This document shows, in pieces, positions 53,638 to 62,660 of a DNA stretch of 64,000 bases (positions are counted from its first letter, which is position 1; each line of letters begins with the position of its first letter). The position numbers and the translations under genes were made by a program. Source of the stretch: Olsenella_K sp050953285 (GTDB taxonomy: Bacteria > Actinomycetota > Coriobacteriia > Coriobacteriales > Atopobiaceae); NCBI GenBank assembly GCA_050953285.1, contig JBMNMK010000002.1:1488001-1552000 (forward strand), read 5' to 3'. Below the pieces are notes generated by a model. That model did no database searches. It was not told where the DNA came from and saw nothing but the letters and a program-made list of their open reading frames with translations.

Positions 53638-53675
53638 AAAAAACAACACACGAGGTCAAAATTTCCTTCGTGTGT
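53638..53675 (-). terminator. Leader terminator/attenuator before grdI
   Basis: On the minus strand ACACACGA (53675-53668) pairs with TCGTGTGT (53653-53646) and is followed by TGTTTTTT. It lies between the predicted promoter and the grdI start, so transcripts would stop before the operon unless the hairpin is prevented. No tRNA-binding T-box or known riboswitch core is visible in the short leader. Confidence 0.65.
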
Positions 53676-53688
53676 CCTGGCGCTTAAT

Positions 53689-53717
53689 ATATTACGAACG
53701 TGATTATTTAGAAACAA
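53689..53717 (-). promoter_or_regulatory. Predicted promoter of the grdI array
   Basis: On the minus strand TTGTTT (53717-53712) and TAATAT (53694-53689) are separated by exactly 17 bases. Transcription would begin near 53682, about 80 bases before the grdI ATG and just before the leader hairpin. Farther upstream an inverted repeat TTATGAAGAA/TTCTTCATAA (about 53782-53812) may be a regulator site. Confidence 0.6.
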
Positions 53718-53852
53718 GGCACAGGCGATTAGAAAAAATTTCTACCAACCAACGGTTGGCAAAAAGCTGCGAATGGAGTTTTTTATGAAGAAGAAGTCAT
53801 ATTTTCTTCATAAATGGTCCTTAGTTGACTGTTTTTTCTATCAAAACGTATA

Positions 53853-53899
53853 CAAATGAAACGAGCTGGGATGATATTCCACCCAACTCGTCTCATTTG
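53853..53899 (-). terminator. Terminator after the double-cubane gene
   Basis: An 18-bp, slightly imperfect inverted repeat is followed on the minus strand by a short T-rich run. It separates the dehydratase-like gene from the grdI promoter. The surrounding gap 53602-53943 otherwise holds only the promoter, the leader terminator and the small inverted repeat. Confidence 0.65.
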
Positions 53900-53943
53900 C
53901 AAGATTTTACTTGACAACTATAAGTTCATATGCTTCTTGATTC

Positions 53944-55230
53944 TTAGATCATTTCGAGGAACGCCTCAATGCGCGTCTTGAGCTGTCCTTCATCTTCAGA
54001 TGAATAATTGGTCGTTACATGGATAAAGGGATATCCCGCCTCTTCAGCAGCCGCCTCCATATTGAAAGCCTCCATCTCATAGATGGTGCAGAAGTGCAGC
54101 GAACAATCAATGATGCCATCTGCGTGCAGATCCTTTGCCATCTGGATAACATCTTCTTCACGTTTCTTATTGGGAGTGAAGATAGCGCAGTGGATGTTAA
54201 AGTAGCGATCGGCTATATAATCAAGCATCTCGTCCACAGTCTCACCAGACTCGTTGACGAGTTCCTTGTAGTAACGGCTGCCTGTGCAACACTCCTCGCC
54301 CACTACAACTCCACCCGCCTTCTCGATGATGTTGAAGAGCTTCCAGTTGGGAACTGCCATGGGTGTACCGGTGTAGAGAAGACGCTTGGTGCCCTTAGGC
54401 GCCACACCCACTCCCTCCTCCACGCGCTTCTCGCACTCATCTGCCATGGCATTGATAGCTTTGGTCAGGCGTACTGAATCGTCCATAAAGGCAGCCTGCG
54501 TGGTGAAGAGAGCATCAAGGCCACTGATAGGCACTGGGTCTGCTGCGCGAACCTTTGCCAGGCGTTGAAGTGCACGGCGCTTATCGTTGGCTACCTTGAT
54601 GGCACTGCGGAGAGAGTCCGCCGTGATCTTTTGGCCGGTTTCCTGCTCGATACGCTCTGCCAAACGATGAATCTCGTTTCTCCAGACCTGCTTGGTCTCA
54701 TCTGTGCGCACATGTGGGATGTCCATAATGTACATGTTCTTTTGTGTGGCAAAGAACTCATAGCCCTTCTTTTTGCCATCACAGGTATTCTCACCCACAA
54801 CAAGATCTGCCGTCTCGATGTAGGGGCAAACATGACCAAGTTCAAAGCCGGTAAAGCCCTTGATGAGCGGACAGGTGTTGCGCGGCAGATGCTTCTCGAC
54901 CTCTTCTGGCGCCCAGTCCGCACCCGCACACAGCCCCACGCCCACGCCGCCTGCGGCAGCAATGATCTCTTCTGGCACATAGAGACAGAAAGACCCGATG
55001 ACTTTTTTAATTTCCCCGGACTCCTTAGCATCCAGAAGTTCCTTGATGCGACCGGAGTGCAAGTTGCCAGCAAAGTTATCTAAATAAGAAGTGGTTGCTG
55101 GGCGGTTATGCTGTGTCAGAAAGGTATCTCCGTACATCTGCCCCACAGCACCCAAGAGAGCATCATGCGACTCAACGTTCATGTTGAGACTTTCCCACAT
55201 AGGATGGTAATCAATTGTTCCTTCTGCCAT
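53944..55230 (-). CDS. 2-hydroxyacyl-CoA dehydratase/double-cubane cluster protein homologue
   Basis: 428 residues of the HgdB/HgdC-like D-component family. Cysteines sit in SFCLYVPEE (C82), GLCAGADW (C101), RNTCPLIKG (C120), GHVCPYIET (C135) and GENTCDGKK (C150), with more near residues 319-320. This many cysteines in one chain suits the double-cubane [8Fe-9S] proteins, which reduce difficult substrates with an ATP-driven partner. AGAAGGAGAGG precedes ATG 55230. No partner subunit is adjacent; an activase lies at 62.8 kb. The substrate is unknown. Confidence 0.85.
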   Translation of the reverse strand: MAEGTIDYHPMWESLNMNVESHDALLGAVGQMYGDTFLTQHNRPATTSYLDNFAGNLHSGRIKELLDAKESGEIKKVIGSFCLYVPEEIIAAAGGVGVGLCAGADWAPEEVEKHLPRNTCPLIKGFTGFELGHVCPYIETADLVVGENTCDGKKKGYEFFATQKNMYIMDIPHVRTDETKQVWRNEIHRLAERIEQETGQKITADSLRSAIKVANDKRRALQRLAKVRAADPVPISGLDALFTTQAAFMDDSVRLTKAINAMADECEKRVEEGVGVAPKGTKRLLYTGTPMAVPNWKLFNIIEKAGGVVVGEECCTGSRYYKELVNESGETVDEMLDYIADRYFNIHCAIFTPNKKREEDVIQMAKDLHADGIIDCSLHFCTIYEMEAFNMEAAAEEAGYPFIHVTTNYSSEDEGQLKTRIEAFLEMI

Positions 55231-55532
55231 ACCAAACCTCTCCTTCTATATAAGTATTAGCGGCGCTCCCCAGCGCCGATCACATTGTAAGAAGTGGCTC
55301 ATGCGGCTTTTGTTAAGCACCAACCAGTGGAATTTGCCATGCTGTAAGCGCAATATTTATTGATTAGTTTTTTATACACGCAGTAATCAGAAGCGTTGTT
55401 TGTACTTCCAAAAAAAGAGCCGCCCCGCTTGGGACGGCTCTAGAGCAAGAAGGTTTCGGTGGGAACGTGTCGTTCACGTCTCGATAAGGCGCGCGTACTT
55501 TGTTCCATAAGCAACTTCGTGTTTGTGCTGCC
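55231..55532. other. Intergenic region upstream of the double-cubane gene
   Basis: It holds the TDT-gene terminator (55409-55442) and, closer to 55231, an AT-rich stretch likely to carry the promoter of the double-cubane gene. No gene is visible. Confidence 0.5.
55409..55442 (-). terminator. Terminator of the TDT gene pair
   Basis: An 11-bp stem AGAGCCGTCCC/GGGGCGGCTCT (one mismatch) with a four-base loop is followed by seven T on the minus strand. Confidence 0.88.
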
Positions 55533-56465
55533 TTACGCCGCTGCCTTCTCCGTGCTCTGACCACCAAAGATATGCATCAGGAAGCGAATGAGTGCATAGC
55601 AAACAAGCGCGGTTGCAATGATGGTTTCAATGAGGACGAATGGTGCTAGCCAGGGGGCAGGAGCATTCATTTTTGCCAAAGCCCCCATTGTCTGCTTGAT
55701 GGCAATTGCAGAAATCACAAACGGGAAGGTGTAGGCTGCGTAGCTCGGCGCAAAGGCCGTATTCTTAAGGAAGCGTGGGAGCTGCGTAAGAACAACCACA
55801 TAAAGAATAGTTGCTACTATCTCCATGCACACAAGCAGCATCTGAGACTTTGGGGTAACCGACTGCACATAGGCAGCTACACAAAGGCTTGCAGGCGCCG
55901 TCATAATGCAAAAGACCGGACGAGCAGGAACGGGTGGCTCGCCCACCTTTGCATAGCGCATAATAATTGCAACAGTGAGGATGATAAAGGTCACAAGACC
56001 AAACCAGAAGCACGCGGTCCCAATAGCCTCCATGCCAAATGCAGGAGCAGAAACAGAAGCTGCTGCAATTCCTACATAGACAATGTACCAGCTGGGAAAC
56101 ACCTGCTTGAGGTTGAAGTGCAGTGCATACTTAGCGGTAAACCACACGATAAGCGCAAGATGCAGGCACAGGCCAATGACCCAAATTGCCATGCCCAGAC
56201 CAGCCGAGATGGGCTTGGCGTAGGCACCCAGCAACAAAAGAGCCATGGGGAAGGTACCTGAGATGCTCGCGAGCATCGGGTTTTCCATATCCTTCTTAAC
56301 CGAGTCAAAGTCGGCCACCAGATGGGCCAAAAACAAGATGCCCAGGCAGACGGAAATGACGCCGAAGATACCGCGCACGACCTCGGAGTAGCTCTGGAGC
56401 AAGTTGCCCAAAGCTGCGCAACCGAGCATCACGCCGGTGATCGGAAGAGGGACTCTCTTAAGCAA
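55533..56465 (-). CDS. TDT-family (TehA/SLAC1-like) membrane transporter
   Basis: About 310 residues with ten hydrophobic segments, resembling the tellurite-resistance/dicarboxylate TDT family. The proposed TTG start at 56465 has AAGGAGG at ideal spacing inside the end of the preceding gene, which it overlaps by 8 bases. The protein then begins LLKRVPLPITGVMLGCAALGNLLQ, the family start. It is probably an anion channel or carrier; the substrate is unknown. Confidence 0.78.
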   Translation of the reverse strand: MLKRVPLPITGVMLGCAALGNLLQSYSEVVRGIFGVISVCLGILFLAHLVADFDSVKKDMENPMLASISGTFPMALLLLGAYAKPISAGLGMAIWVIGLCLHLALIVWFTAKYALHFNLKQVFPSWYIVYVGIAAASVSAPAFGMEAIGTACFWFGLVTFIILTVAIIMRYAKVGEPPVPARPVFCIMTAPASLCVAAYVQSVTPKSQMLLVCMEIVATILYVVVLTQLPRFLKNTAFAPSYAAYTFPFVISAIAIKQTMGALAKMNAPAPWLAPFVLIETIIATALVCYALIRFLMHIFGGQSTEKAAA

Positions 56466-57033
56466 CGAAGGCCTCCTTCTTAAGGGGCTGGACATCCTCA
56501 ATCTTGAGGCGAGGCAGTGGCTCGTCTCCACCTTCGGTACCGGCGTCGAGGTTCTTAATGCCCTCCTCGCGGCAAACGATCTCTGCAACCTTCCATGCGC
56601 AAAGGCCTGTGAACCAGATGCACTGCTCCTTGTGCTCACCCTCGCCCATATTGAACTCGCGTGTCAACACACGGCAACATAATGCATGCTTGCCATTTGC
56701 CTCGCGGAACCAGTCGTGGAGCTCGTGGGTAAGGCTCATGCAGCGCTGGACCACAGGATCGGTGGGGCCATTTTGCTGCGTGCGGCCATAGAGCATACCG
56801 AGGGCAGCAACACCACCATTAGCGGCACCACACATGCAGCCAGACTTACCAACACCCACGGACATACCAGAAACCATAGCAATGACTGCCTCTGGTACAT
56901 CTACCTGAAAGATGTCACGAATTGCGCACATGACAGCCTCATCGCAGAAGAAGCCACCTTTATAGTAAGACTCAGCAAGACGCTGAACCTTGTGCGGGCT
57001 GACCTCAGTAGCACCGATTGCAAAATTAGCCAT
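56458..57033 (-). CDS. C_GCAxxG_C_C family protein
   Basis: 191 residues. The defining pattern appears as CDEAVMCAIRD, then GKSGCMCGAANGGVAALG, then CMSLTHELHDWF and CCRVLTREF. The family is thought to be redox or metal-binding and occurs in anaerobes. ATG 57033 follows GAGAGGAG. It is coupled to the TDT transporter by an 8-base overlap, so the two proteins probably work together. The region 57034-57289 upstream is AT-rich and gene-free. Confidence 0.85.
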   Translation of the reverse strand: MANFAIGATEVSPHKVQRLAESYYKGGFFCDEAVMCAIRDIFQVDVPEAVIAMVSGMSVGVGKSGCMCGAANGGVAALGMLYGRTQQNGPTDPVVQRCMSLTHELHDWFREANGKHALCCRVLTREFNMGEGEHKEQCIWFTGLCAWKVAEIVCREEGIKNLDAGTEGGDEPLPRLKIEDVQPLKKEAFVA

Positions 57034-57289
57034 TCTTTCTCCTCTCTAACTCACCCGCCCCCTGCGGGCTAATACCCTCTTATGGTATCAGTGCGATCTT
57101 GAATGAAAAGGCAGTACTCATATGCATTTATTCTCACTGCATAGTATTGCTTATATTATCCTCTTTGATGTTATGTCGGTCTAAATCCATACGCGTATGT
57201 GTATATGCTCATTACTCCGTATGGTCTAATTGCATCATTCTTGAAACGATCATTTTTTATTTGCCCCGAAACGTTTTCTTTTTATTTGA

Positions 57290-58792
57290 TTATCGTTTAA
57301 GAAGTGCCTCGACAAAAGCGCAGAGCCGCTCAAACGTGTCAAGCTCCATCCGCTCGTGTGGCGTGTGTGCGCCCTCGATTCGAGGCCCCACCGAAAAGAC
57401 TTCCAACCTAGGCAGCTTGTCCGAGAAGACCCCGCACTCCAAACCTCCGTGCGTAGTGGTTAGCGCCACGGGCACACCAAAAAGGGCCCGATATACCGCT
57501 TGCGCCTCTAGTAAAAACGACGAGGAGACATCTGCCTGCCATGGCTCATACCCTCCTGTCAGCTTGAATGTGCAACCAGCATGTCGAGCTGCTAGATCCA
57601 CCGCATCCACCAGGGGCTTCTCGCCTCCTTTGACATTTGTTCTGATGGAAATAAGCACCTGAAGTTGAGACGGCGTATCCATGGACACCATGCTCACATT
57701 GTCGCTCGTCTCTATGGCGCCGGGGAAGTCATCGCTCATACGCAAGACGCCCTGCGGCAGCGCGGTAAGAAACGCGATCGCATTTTGCGTTGCGCGCGCG
57801 TCGGCCACCTGCGTAGTGATAGTTCCAAGCCAGTTTGTGGCAAGCGTAGCGCCAGGTTCTAACGGTGCAGCGCTGCTCAGGCTTGCCGCGAGCTCGCCTA
57901 CAATCTCAAGGAATAGCTTCTGCAGGTCATGTGGCGTATCTACCGTGCTGGGCGCCGGCGCAGGCGTGCGCCGGGCGAGAAGAGCCACTTCCGCGCGGGC
58001 GTTTGCCGGGATTGCATTTTCCTTCTCGCCCGCGTGAAATGAAACGAGACCCAGCTCAATAGCCCCCTCCGTACGGCTTATGAGCTGGGAATTCAGGGTT
58101 GTGAGGAGCTCTGCCATGAGCAGCGCGGAATTCTTGTGGCCGAGTGCAATATCGATGCCGGAATGGCCGCCGAGAAGGCCCGCGAGCGTAAGCTCAGCGT
58201 GGGCGCATGTGGCTTCCTGCGCAGAAAGCGGCAGCTCACAAGTGATATCGGTCCCCGCGCAGCACCCCACCACAAAGACGTCTGGCACGGTGAGATCCAG
58301 GTTGAGCATGCGGCGGGCGGATATGGCCGAACAGTCCATTTTTTTGGCCCCTACCAGGCCAATCTCCTCGTCCACGGTGAGTATGATCTCGAGCGCGGGA
58401 TGGCTGAGCTCGTTGTTTTCCAGCACGGCCATGCATATTGCCACGCCCGCGCCGTCGTCTGCGCCAAGCGTTGTGCCCACTGCCGAGAGCCAGCCGTCTT
58501 CCTCATGGAGCTCGATGCCATCGTGTGAGAAATCGTGGCTAGATTCTGGCAACTTCTGGGCAACCATGTCCAGGTGGGCTTGCAGTGCCAGCGGACACTC
58601 AGTCTCTCTTCCCGCGCTTGCCGGCTTGAAGATCACCAGGTTGCCATAGGTATCGGACCAGGTCCTGAGGTTGCGCTCGCGCGCCCACGCCGCTAGTGCG
58701 GCGCTCACGCGAGCGGTATCTTTGCTCGCACGTGGGATAGCGGAAAGCCATGCAAAATTGCGTCTGACCTGGTCGTAGAGCACGGTATTCAT
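57290..58792 (-). CDS. pepD: Aminoacyl-histidine dipeptidase (PepD, M20 family)
   Basis: 500 residues. Zinc-site motifs are LQAHLDMV (His/Asp), GTTLGADDGAG, TVDEEIGLVGA (catalytic Glu pair) and a late THGGLECG. Length and layout match the beta-Ala-His dipeptidase/PepD type, which cleaves diverse dipeptides including carnosine. GAGGAG precedes ATG 58792. It is downstream of the amino acid ABC transporter genes and could provide amino acids for fermentation. Confidence 0.92.
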   Translation of the reverse strand: MNTVLYDQVRRNFAWLSAIPRASKDTARVSAALAAWARERNLRTWSDTYGNLVIFKPASAGRETECPLALQAHLDMVAQKLPESSHDFSHDGIELHEEDGWLSAVGTTLGADDGAGVAICMAVLENNELSHPALEIILTVDEEIGLVGAKKMDCSAISARRMLNLDLTVPDVFVVGCCAGTDITCELPLSAQEATCAHAELTLAGLLGGHSGIDIALGHKNSALLMAELLTTLNSQLISRTEGAIELGLVSFHAGEKENAIPANARAEVALLARRTPAPAPSTVDTPHDLQKLFLEIVGELAASLSSAAPLEPGATLATNWLGTITTQVADARATQNAIAFLTALPQGVLRMSDDFPGAIETSDNVSMVSMDTPSQLQVLISIRTNVKGGEKPLVDAVDLAARHAGCTFKLTGGYEPWQADVSSSFLLEAQAVYRALFGVPVALTTTHGGLECGVFSDKLPRLEVFSVGPRIEGAHTPHERMELDTFERLCAFVEALLKR

Positions 58793-58855
58793 GGTACTTC
58801 TCCTCTGCTGACTCCTAGGGAATCTCCTGGGGAATTTCCTGGGGAATCTCTTATG

Positions 58856-58898
58856 AAAAGGGCTCGGAGCTGCCTGGATGTGGCAACTGCGAGCCCTG
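58856..58898 (-). terminator. Terminator of the amino acid ABC operon
   Basis: A long imperfect stem (AGGGCTCG...CGAGCCCT) is followed by TTTTC on the minus strand, 22 bases past the ATPase stop. Just beyond it, at about 58819-58850, a GGGGAATYTCCT word repeats three times. Confidence 0.75.
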
Positions 58899-58919
58899 GG
58901 ACAATCTATGGTGCGTGGA

Positions 58920-59666
58920 CTAGTGATTCACAAAGTTCAAGAACTCGTTCAAGCGCTCGTTGCTCTTGCCATCAATCACATCCTGCGGAGATCCATCGGC
59001 CGCCACCTGGCCACCGTCCATGAAGATCACGCGGTCGGCAACGTCGTGCGCAAAGTGGATCTCATGCGTGACCAAGACCATGGTCATGCCCATGTCCGCA
59101 AGCTTTCTGATGGTTGCCAAAACCTCGCCTACCAGCTGCGGGTCAAGAGCACTCGTGGGCTCATCCAACAGAAGGACGTTGGGCTCAACCGCCAGCGCAC
59201 GCGCAATACCCACACGCTGCTGCTGGCCGCCGGAGAGCTTTGACGGGAAGAAATCCTTACGCTCAGTCATGCCGACAAGATCCGGGTATTTGAGAGCCTT
59301 TTGCTCCGCTTCGGCCTTGTCCATCTTCTGAACCGTGACGAGCGCCTCCATAACATTTCCCAGCGCCGTCTTGTTCTTGAAGAGGTTGTAGCTCTGAAAG
59401 ACCATGGCAGAGTGTCGCCTGAGCGCCAAGACCTCGGCCTTGGTGTAGTGCTCCGCATCTACCTTGTCATTTTCTATCGTCACCGTGCCTTTGGTGGGCA
59501 CCGTCAGAAAATTGAAGCAGCGCAGAAGCGTCGACTTGCCGGTGCCCGACGGCCCGATAAGTGCCGTGACCTCGTTTTTATTGAGCGTGAGGTTAATGTC
59601 TTTCAAGACATTGGTCTCGCCGTAGGATTTATACAGATGCTCAACTTTTATCAGTGGCTCAGCCAT
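58920..59666 (-). CDS. Polar amino acid ABC transporter ATPase
   Basis: 248 residues. Walker A GPSGTGKST, Q-loop FQSYNLF, signature LSGGQQQRVGIARAL, Walker B VLLLDEPTSALD and the switch His in LVTHEIHFA are all present. It matches the GlnQ/HisP class. ATG 59666 lies 9 bases after the binding-protein stop. Confidence 0.93.
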   Translation of the reverse strand: MAEPLIKVEHLYKSYGETNVLKDINLTLNKNEVTALIGPSGTGKSTLLRCFNFLTVPTKGTVTIENDKVDAEHYTKAEVLALRRHSAMVFQSYNLFKNKTALGNVMEALVTVQKMDKAEAEQKALKYPDLVGMTERKDFFPSKLSGGQQQRVGIARALAVEPNVLLLDEPTSALDPQLVGEVLATIRKLADMGMTMVLVTHEIHFAHDVADRVIFMDGGQVAADGSPQDVIDGKSNERLNEFLNFVNH

Positions 59667-59677
59667 GGTTCTCAAAT

Positions 59678-60544
59678 CTACTCTTCGATGATGGATTGGG
59701 TCATATCGTTATGCAGCCATTTGGTGACGATCTCCGCCATGGAGCCGTCGGCCAGCATCTTGTCGATCTGCTCGTTCACAAAGTCGCAGTACTTCTGGCC
59801 CTCGTCGGTCTTAGCAAAGAAGTAGGCCACGTTGTTGGCCATGGTACGCTCGTCTAAGAAGCGAACCTCATCATTGTTGGCGTCTTCCCACTTATAAACT
59901 GCCGTATCGGTGGTGAACATGGCGTCAATGCGCCCGAGAGCAAGGTTGCTCAGGCCCGCGTTGGAATCATCATAGGTGGTAATGGTGAAGCCGTATTTGC
60001 TGGACATCTCCTCCGCGATGGTCTGAGATGCCTGGCCGTTGGCAACGCCGCAGTTCTTGCCAGCAAGATCCTCGAACGTATTGATGTCGGTGTTGTCCTT
60101 GCCCACAACTACGCACTGAGCGTCGCCGTAGTACGGGTGAGAAGCCAGGTACTTGTCTGTGCGCTCCTTCTTGACCGCCAAGCAGTTGGCAACCACGTTT
60201 GCACGGCCGGCGTCCAGCTCACCAAACATGGAAGAGAACTCTGCCTGTTTGACCTCATAGTCGACACCGGTGTTCTCCTTGATTTTTGCCCAGATATCCG
60301 CATCAATGCCGGTCCACGATCCGTCCGTACCAATAAGGGAGTACGGCTCACCCGTGCCGCCGGTAACAATGGTGACCTTGGTGATGGCATCGCTTGAGCC
60401 GTCCTGGGAGTCACTTGAGTTGGAAGAGCTGGCAGCAGAGCCTCCTGAGCAGCCGGCCAAAAGCACCGAGGAACCCGCAAGTGCGCTCACAGCAAATGCA
60501 CCCTTCAGGAAGTTCCTGCGTGACAGAGATCCCATTTCTTTCAT
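59678..60544 (-). CDS. Amino acid ABC transporter substrate-binding lipoprotein
   Basis: 288 residues. SLSRRNFLKGAFAVSALAG with a following lipobox LAGC (Cys32) marks a lipoprotein, with a twin-arginine-like motif. The mature part is a family 3 solute-binding protein (GIDADIWAKIKE, FSSMFGELDAGRANVVAN). AAAGGT precedes ATG 60544. The ligand is likely a polar amino acid; which one is not readable. Confidence 0.9.
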   Translation of the reverse strand: MKEMGSLSRRNFLKGAFAVSALAGSSVLLAGCSGGSAASSSNSSDSQDGSSDAITKVTIVTGGTGEPYSLIGTDGSWTGIDADIWAKIKENTGVDYEVKQAEFSSMFGELDAGRANVVANCLAVKKERTDKYLASHPYYGDAQCVVVGKDNTDINTFEDLAGKNCGVANGQASQTIAEEMSSKYGFTITTYDDSNAGLSNLALGRIDAMFTTDTAVYKWEDANNDEVRFLDERTMANNVAYFFAKTDEGQKYCDFVNEQIDKMLADGSMAEIVTKWLHNDMTQSIIEE

Positions 60545-60666
60545 TCTTGATACCTTTCATCTTGTATGACACAGCTTGTGAGCTGTATTTACCTTTACTT
60601 TTGGCAAGAAGCTTAAGTACCTGTTACGCCTGGGCGAGAAGTTCTTGCGCCGGCGGCGCGTCCGTC

Positions 60667-61329
60667 CTAGTACATGGCCTCGCAGCGGCGCTGCAAGTAC
60701 TTGCTAATAGCGCTGAAGATGAGGATGACCACCCAGTAGACAAGCATGACAGCGGCGTAGATCTCAAAGTAGCGGAACGAATTTGCGCCCAAGATCTTTG
60801 CTGCTCCCATGATGTCAGGCACACCGATCATGAAGGAGAGCGACGATAGCTTGATCAGGTTGATCATGTCGTTAAAGAGCGGCGGCAGGGCAACTCTGAC
60901 TGCCTGAGGCACGACGATACGCCAGAATACCTGCGCGTTCGTCATGCCTAATGACGCGGCTGCCTCACGCTGACCTTCGTCCACAGAAAGCAGAGCACCG
61001 CGGATACTTTCTGACATGAAGGCGCCAATGTTGAAGCTCATCACGATTGAAACAGCAACCATAGGTGTCATGTTTCGAATTACCGTGCTGTAGACAGCCA
61101 TGCCAAAGTAGAAAAAGTAGAGCTGTGCCACCACTGGCGTACCGCGCATAAAGGATACATAGACGCGGGTAATGGGATACAAAATCTTTACCTTATAGGT
61201 GGCAACCATGGCCACCAAGACGCCTATGACCAGCGCAAGTGCCGTAGCAACTAAGGTGAGCTCAAGCGTTACATCCAAGCGTGCTGCAATTTGCGGTATG
61301 CAATACAAAAAGTACCCAAAATCAAACAC
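60667..61329 (-). CDS. Amino acid ABC transporter permease
   Basis: 220 residues with about five membrane helices of the HisM/GlnP family (FMRGTPVVAQLYFFYFGMAV; EAAASLGMTNAQVFWRIVVPQA, the ATPase-coupling loop). It starts with GTG at 61329 after GAGGAG. It is the first gene of the transporter operon; a single permease gene implies a homodimer. Confidence 0.92.
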   Translation of the reverse strand: MFDFGYFLYCIPQIAARLDVTLELTLVATALALVIGVLVAMVATYKVKILYPITRVYVSFMRGTPVVAQLYFFYFGMAVYSTVIRNMTPMVAVSIVMSFNIGAFMSESIRGALLSVDEGQREAAASLGMTNAQVFWRIVVPQAVRVALPPLFNDMINLIKLSSLSFMIGVPDIMGAAKILGANSFRYFEIYAAVMLVYWVVILIFSAISKYLQRRCEAMY

Positions 61330-61472
61330 AAGAGCTCCTCACTGGCCTGTCTGTACTGAAAGTTAATCTATCCTGACTGTCCTACTCTACGCTTACGCGT
61401 GCTTAAGCGAATAACTAATACCGATTAGTTATTCACCATTTAGCACCCGCGCAACACGCACGACACTCACGC

Positions 61473-62660
61473 CTAGCGCGCATCCACCGTGGTGATGGCG
61501 CCGCGCTCAAAGCAGTACGGAGCAATCTCGTTGCCAATTCCTGGCGCATCAGGCACCACAAGCTTGCCATCTTCTGGCTGATAGTCCACTGTCGTCAGGC
61601 GACGCACGTAATCATAGCGGTTGTAGACATGATGCTCGTGGATCTGAAAGTTGGGTATGACAGCCTCAAGCTGCAGCGCCGCGGCCGTCAGAAGCAGGCT
61701 TGAGCACACGTGCACCTGCACCGACACATCAAAGGCATAAGCCATGTCACAGATCTTTTTGGCCTCCGTCAGGCCGCCGCAGTTGCCAATATCAGGCTGG
61801 ATGACCTGCACGCTCCCCTGCTCCAGGTATGGCATATACTGCCAGCGCGTGTAGACGCGCTCGCCTTGAGAGAGCGGCAGCGGGCACTTCTCGCCCACCC
61901 GACGCGTCAGATTGGGCATCGAGAGGCACGGCTCCTCAAAGTAGAAGACGTCATACGGCTCCATCAGGTGCGCCAGCTGCATCGCGCTCAAGACGTCGGT
62001 GGCCGAGTGGTTCTCCACAATGATATCGACGGCGGGCCCCACCGCATCGCGCACGGCCGCCAGGCGCCCGACCACCAGGTCGGTGTAGCGCTTGGACAGC
62101 AGCCCGTGGCGATCGCGCGGCGTGAAGTTCACACCCTCCTCGTCAAAGTCAAAGAAATCGTACTTGAGCGCGTCATAGCCCTCGTCCAAGGCGAGAAGAG
62201 CTGCGCGCACGTAATCTTGATTGCTGGAAGCGGGCTCTTTGTGGTCGGTCCAGCCAAACTGCAGCTGCGAGGCGTAGCAGCGCAGGTCCTGGCGCATCTT
62301 GCCGCCCAAAAGTTGCCAGACGGGAGCTCCGAACGCCTTGCCCTTGATGTCCCAGCAGGCAACGTCGATGGCAGAGATAGCTGCGTAGATGACTGGCCCT
62401 CCGTTAAGACCCCAGAACGTGGTCTGGTTGAGCTTGTTCCAAATGACCTCGGTATCCAACGGGTTCATCCCTATGACAAGGCGCGCGTAGTCCTCAAGCT
62501 GGCCAACTGCTCCGTGGGATGCACGGCCATAGGCAAGCGCGGCCTCGCCGTCTCCGTAGATGCCCTCGTCCGTATAGACGCGGCACAATACCGGCGACCA
62601 CGCCGGATTGTCCACAGGCTTTTCCTCCATGAGAATGATGTCTACCTTGGTGATCTTCAT
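61473..62660 (-). CDS. Mandelate racemase/muconate lactonizing enzyme-family dehydratase
   Basis: 395 residues of the enolase superfamily. The capping domain is followed by a TIM barrel with metal ligands in IIVENHSATD, FYFEEPC and LSQGERVY, then QPDIGNCGGLTEA and a candidate catalytic His in SVQVHVCSS. This ligand and His arrangement resembles acid-sugar dehydratases such as galactonate dehydratase. GGGAGGAG precedes ATG 62660. It stands alone next to the ABC transporter; the substrate is unknown. Confidence 0.87.
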   Translation of the reverse strand: MKITKVDIILMEEKPVDNPAWSPVLCRVYTDEGIYGDGEAALAYGRASHGAVGQLEDYARLVIGMNPLDTEVIWNKLNQTTFWGLNGGPVIYAAISAIDVACWDIKGKAFGAPVWQLLGGKMRQDLRCYASQLQFGWTDHKEPASSNQDYVRAALLALDEGYDALKYDFFDFDEEGVNFTPRDRHGLLSKRYTDLVVGRLAAVRDAVGPAVDIIVENHSATDVLSAMQLAHLMEPYDVFYFEEPCLSMPNLTRRVGEKCPLPLSQGERVYTRWQYMPYLEQGSVQVIQPDIGNCGGLTEAKKICDMAYAFDVSVQVHVCSSLLLTAAALQLEAVIPNFQIHEHHVYNRYDYVRRLTTVDYQPEDGKLVVPDAPGIGNEIAPYCFERGAITTVDAR

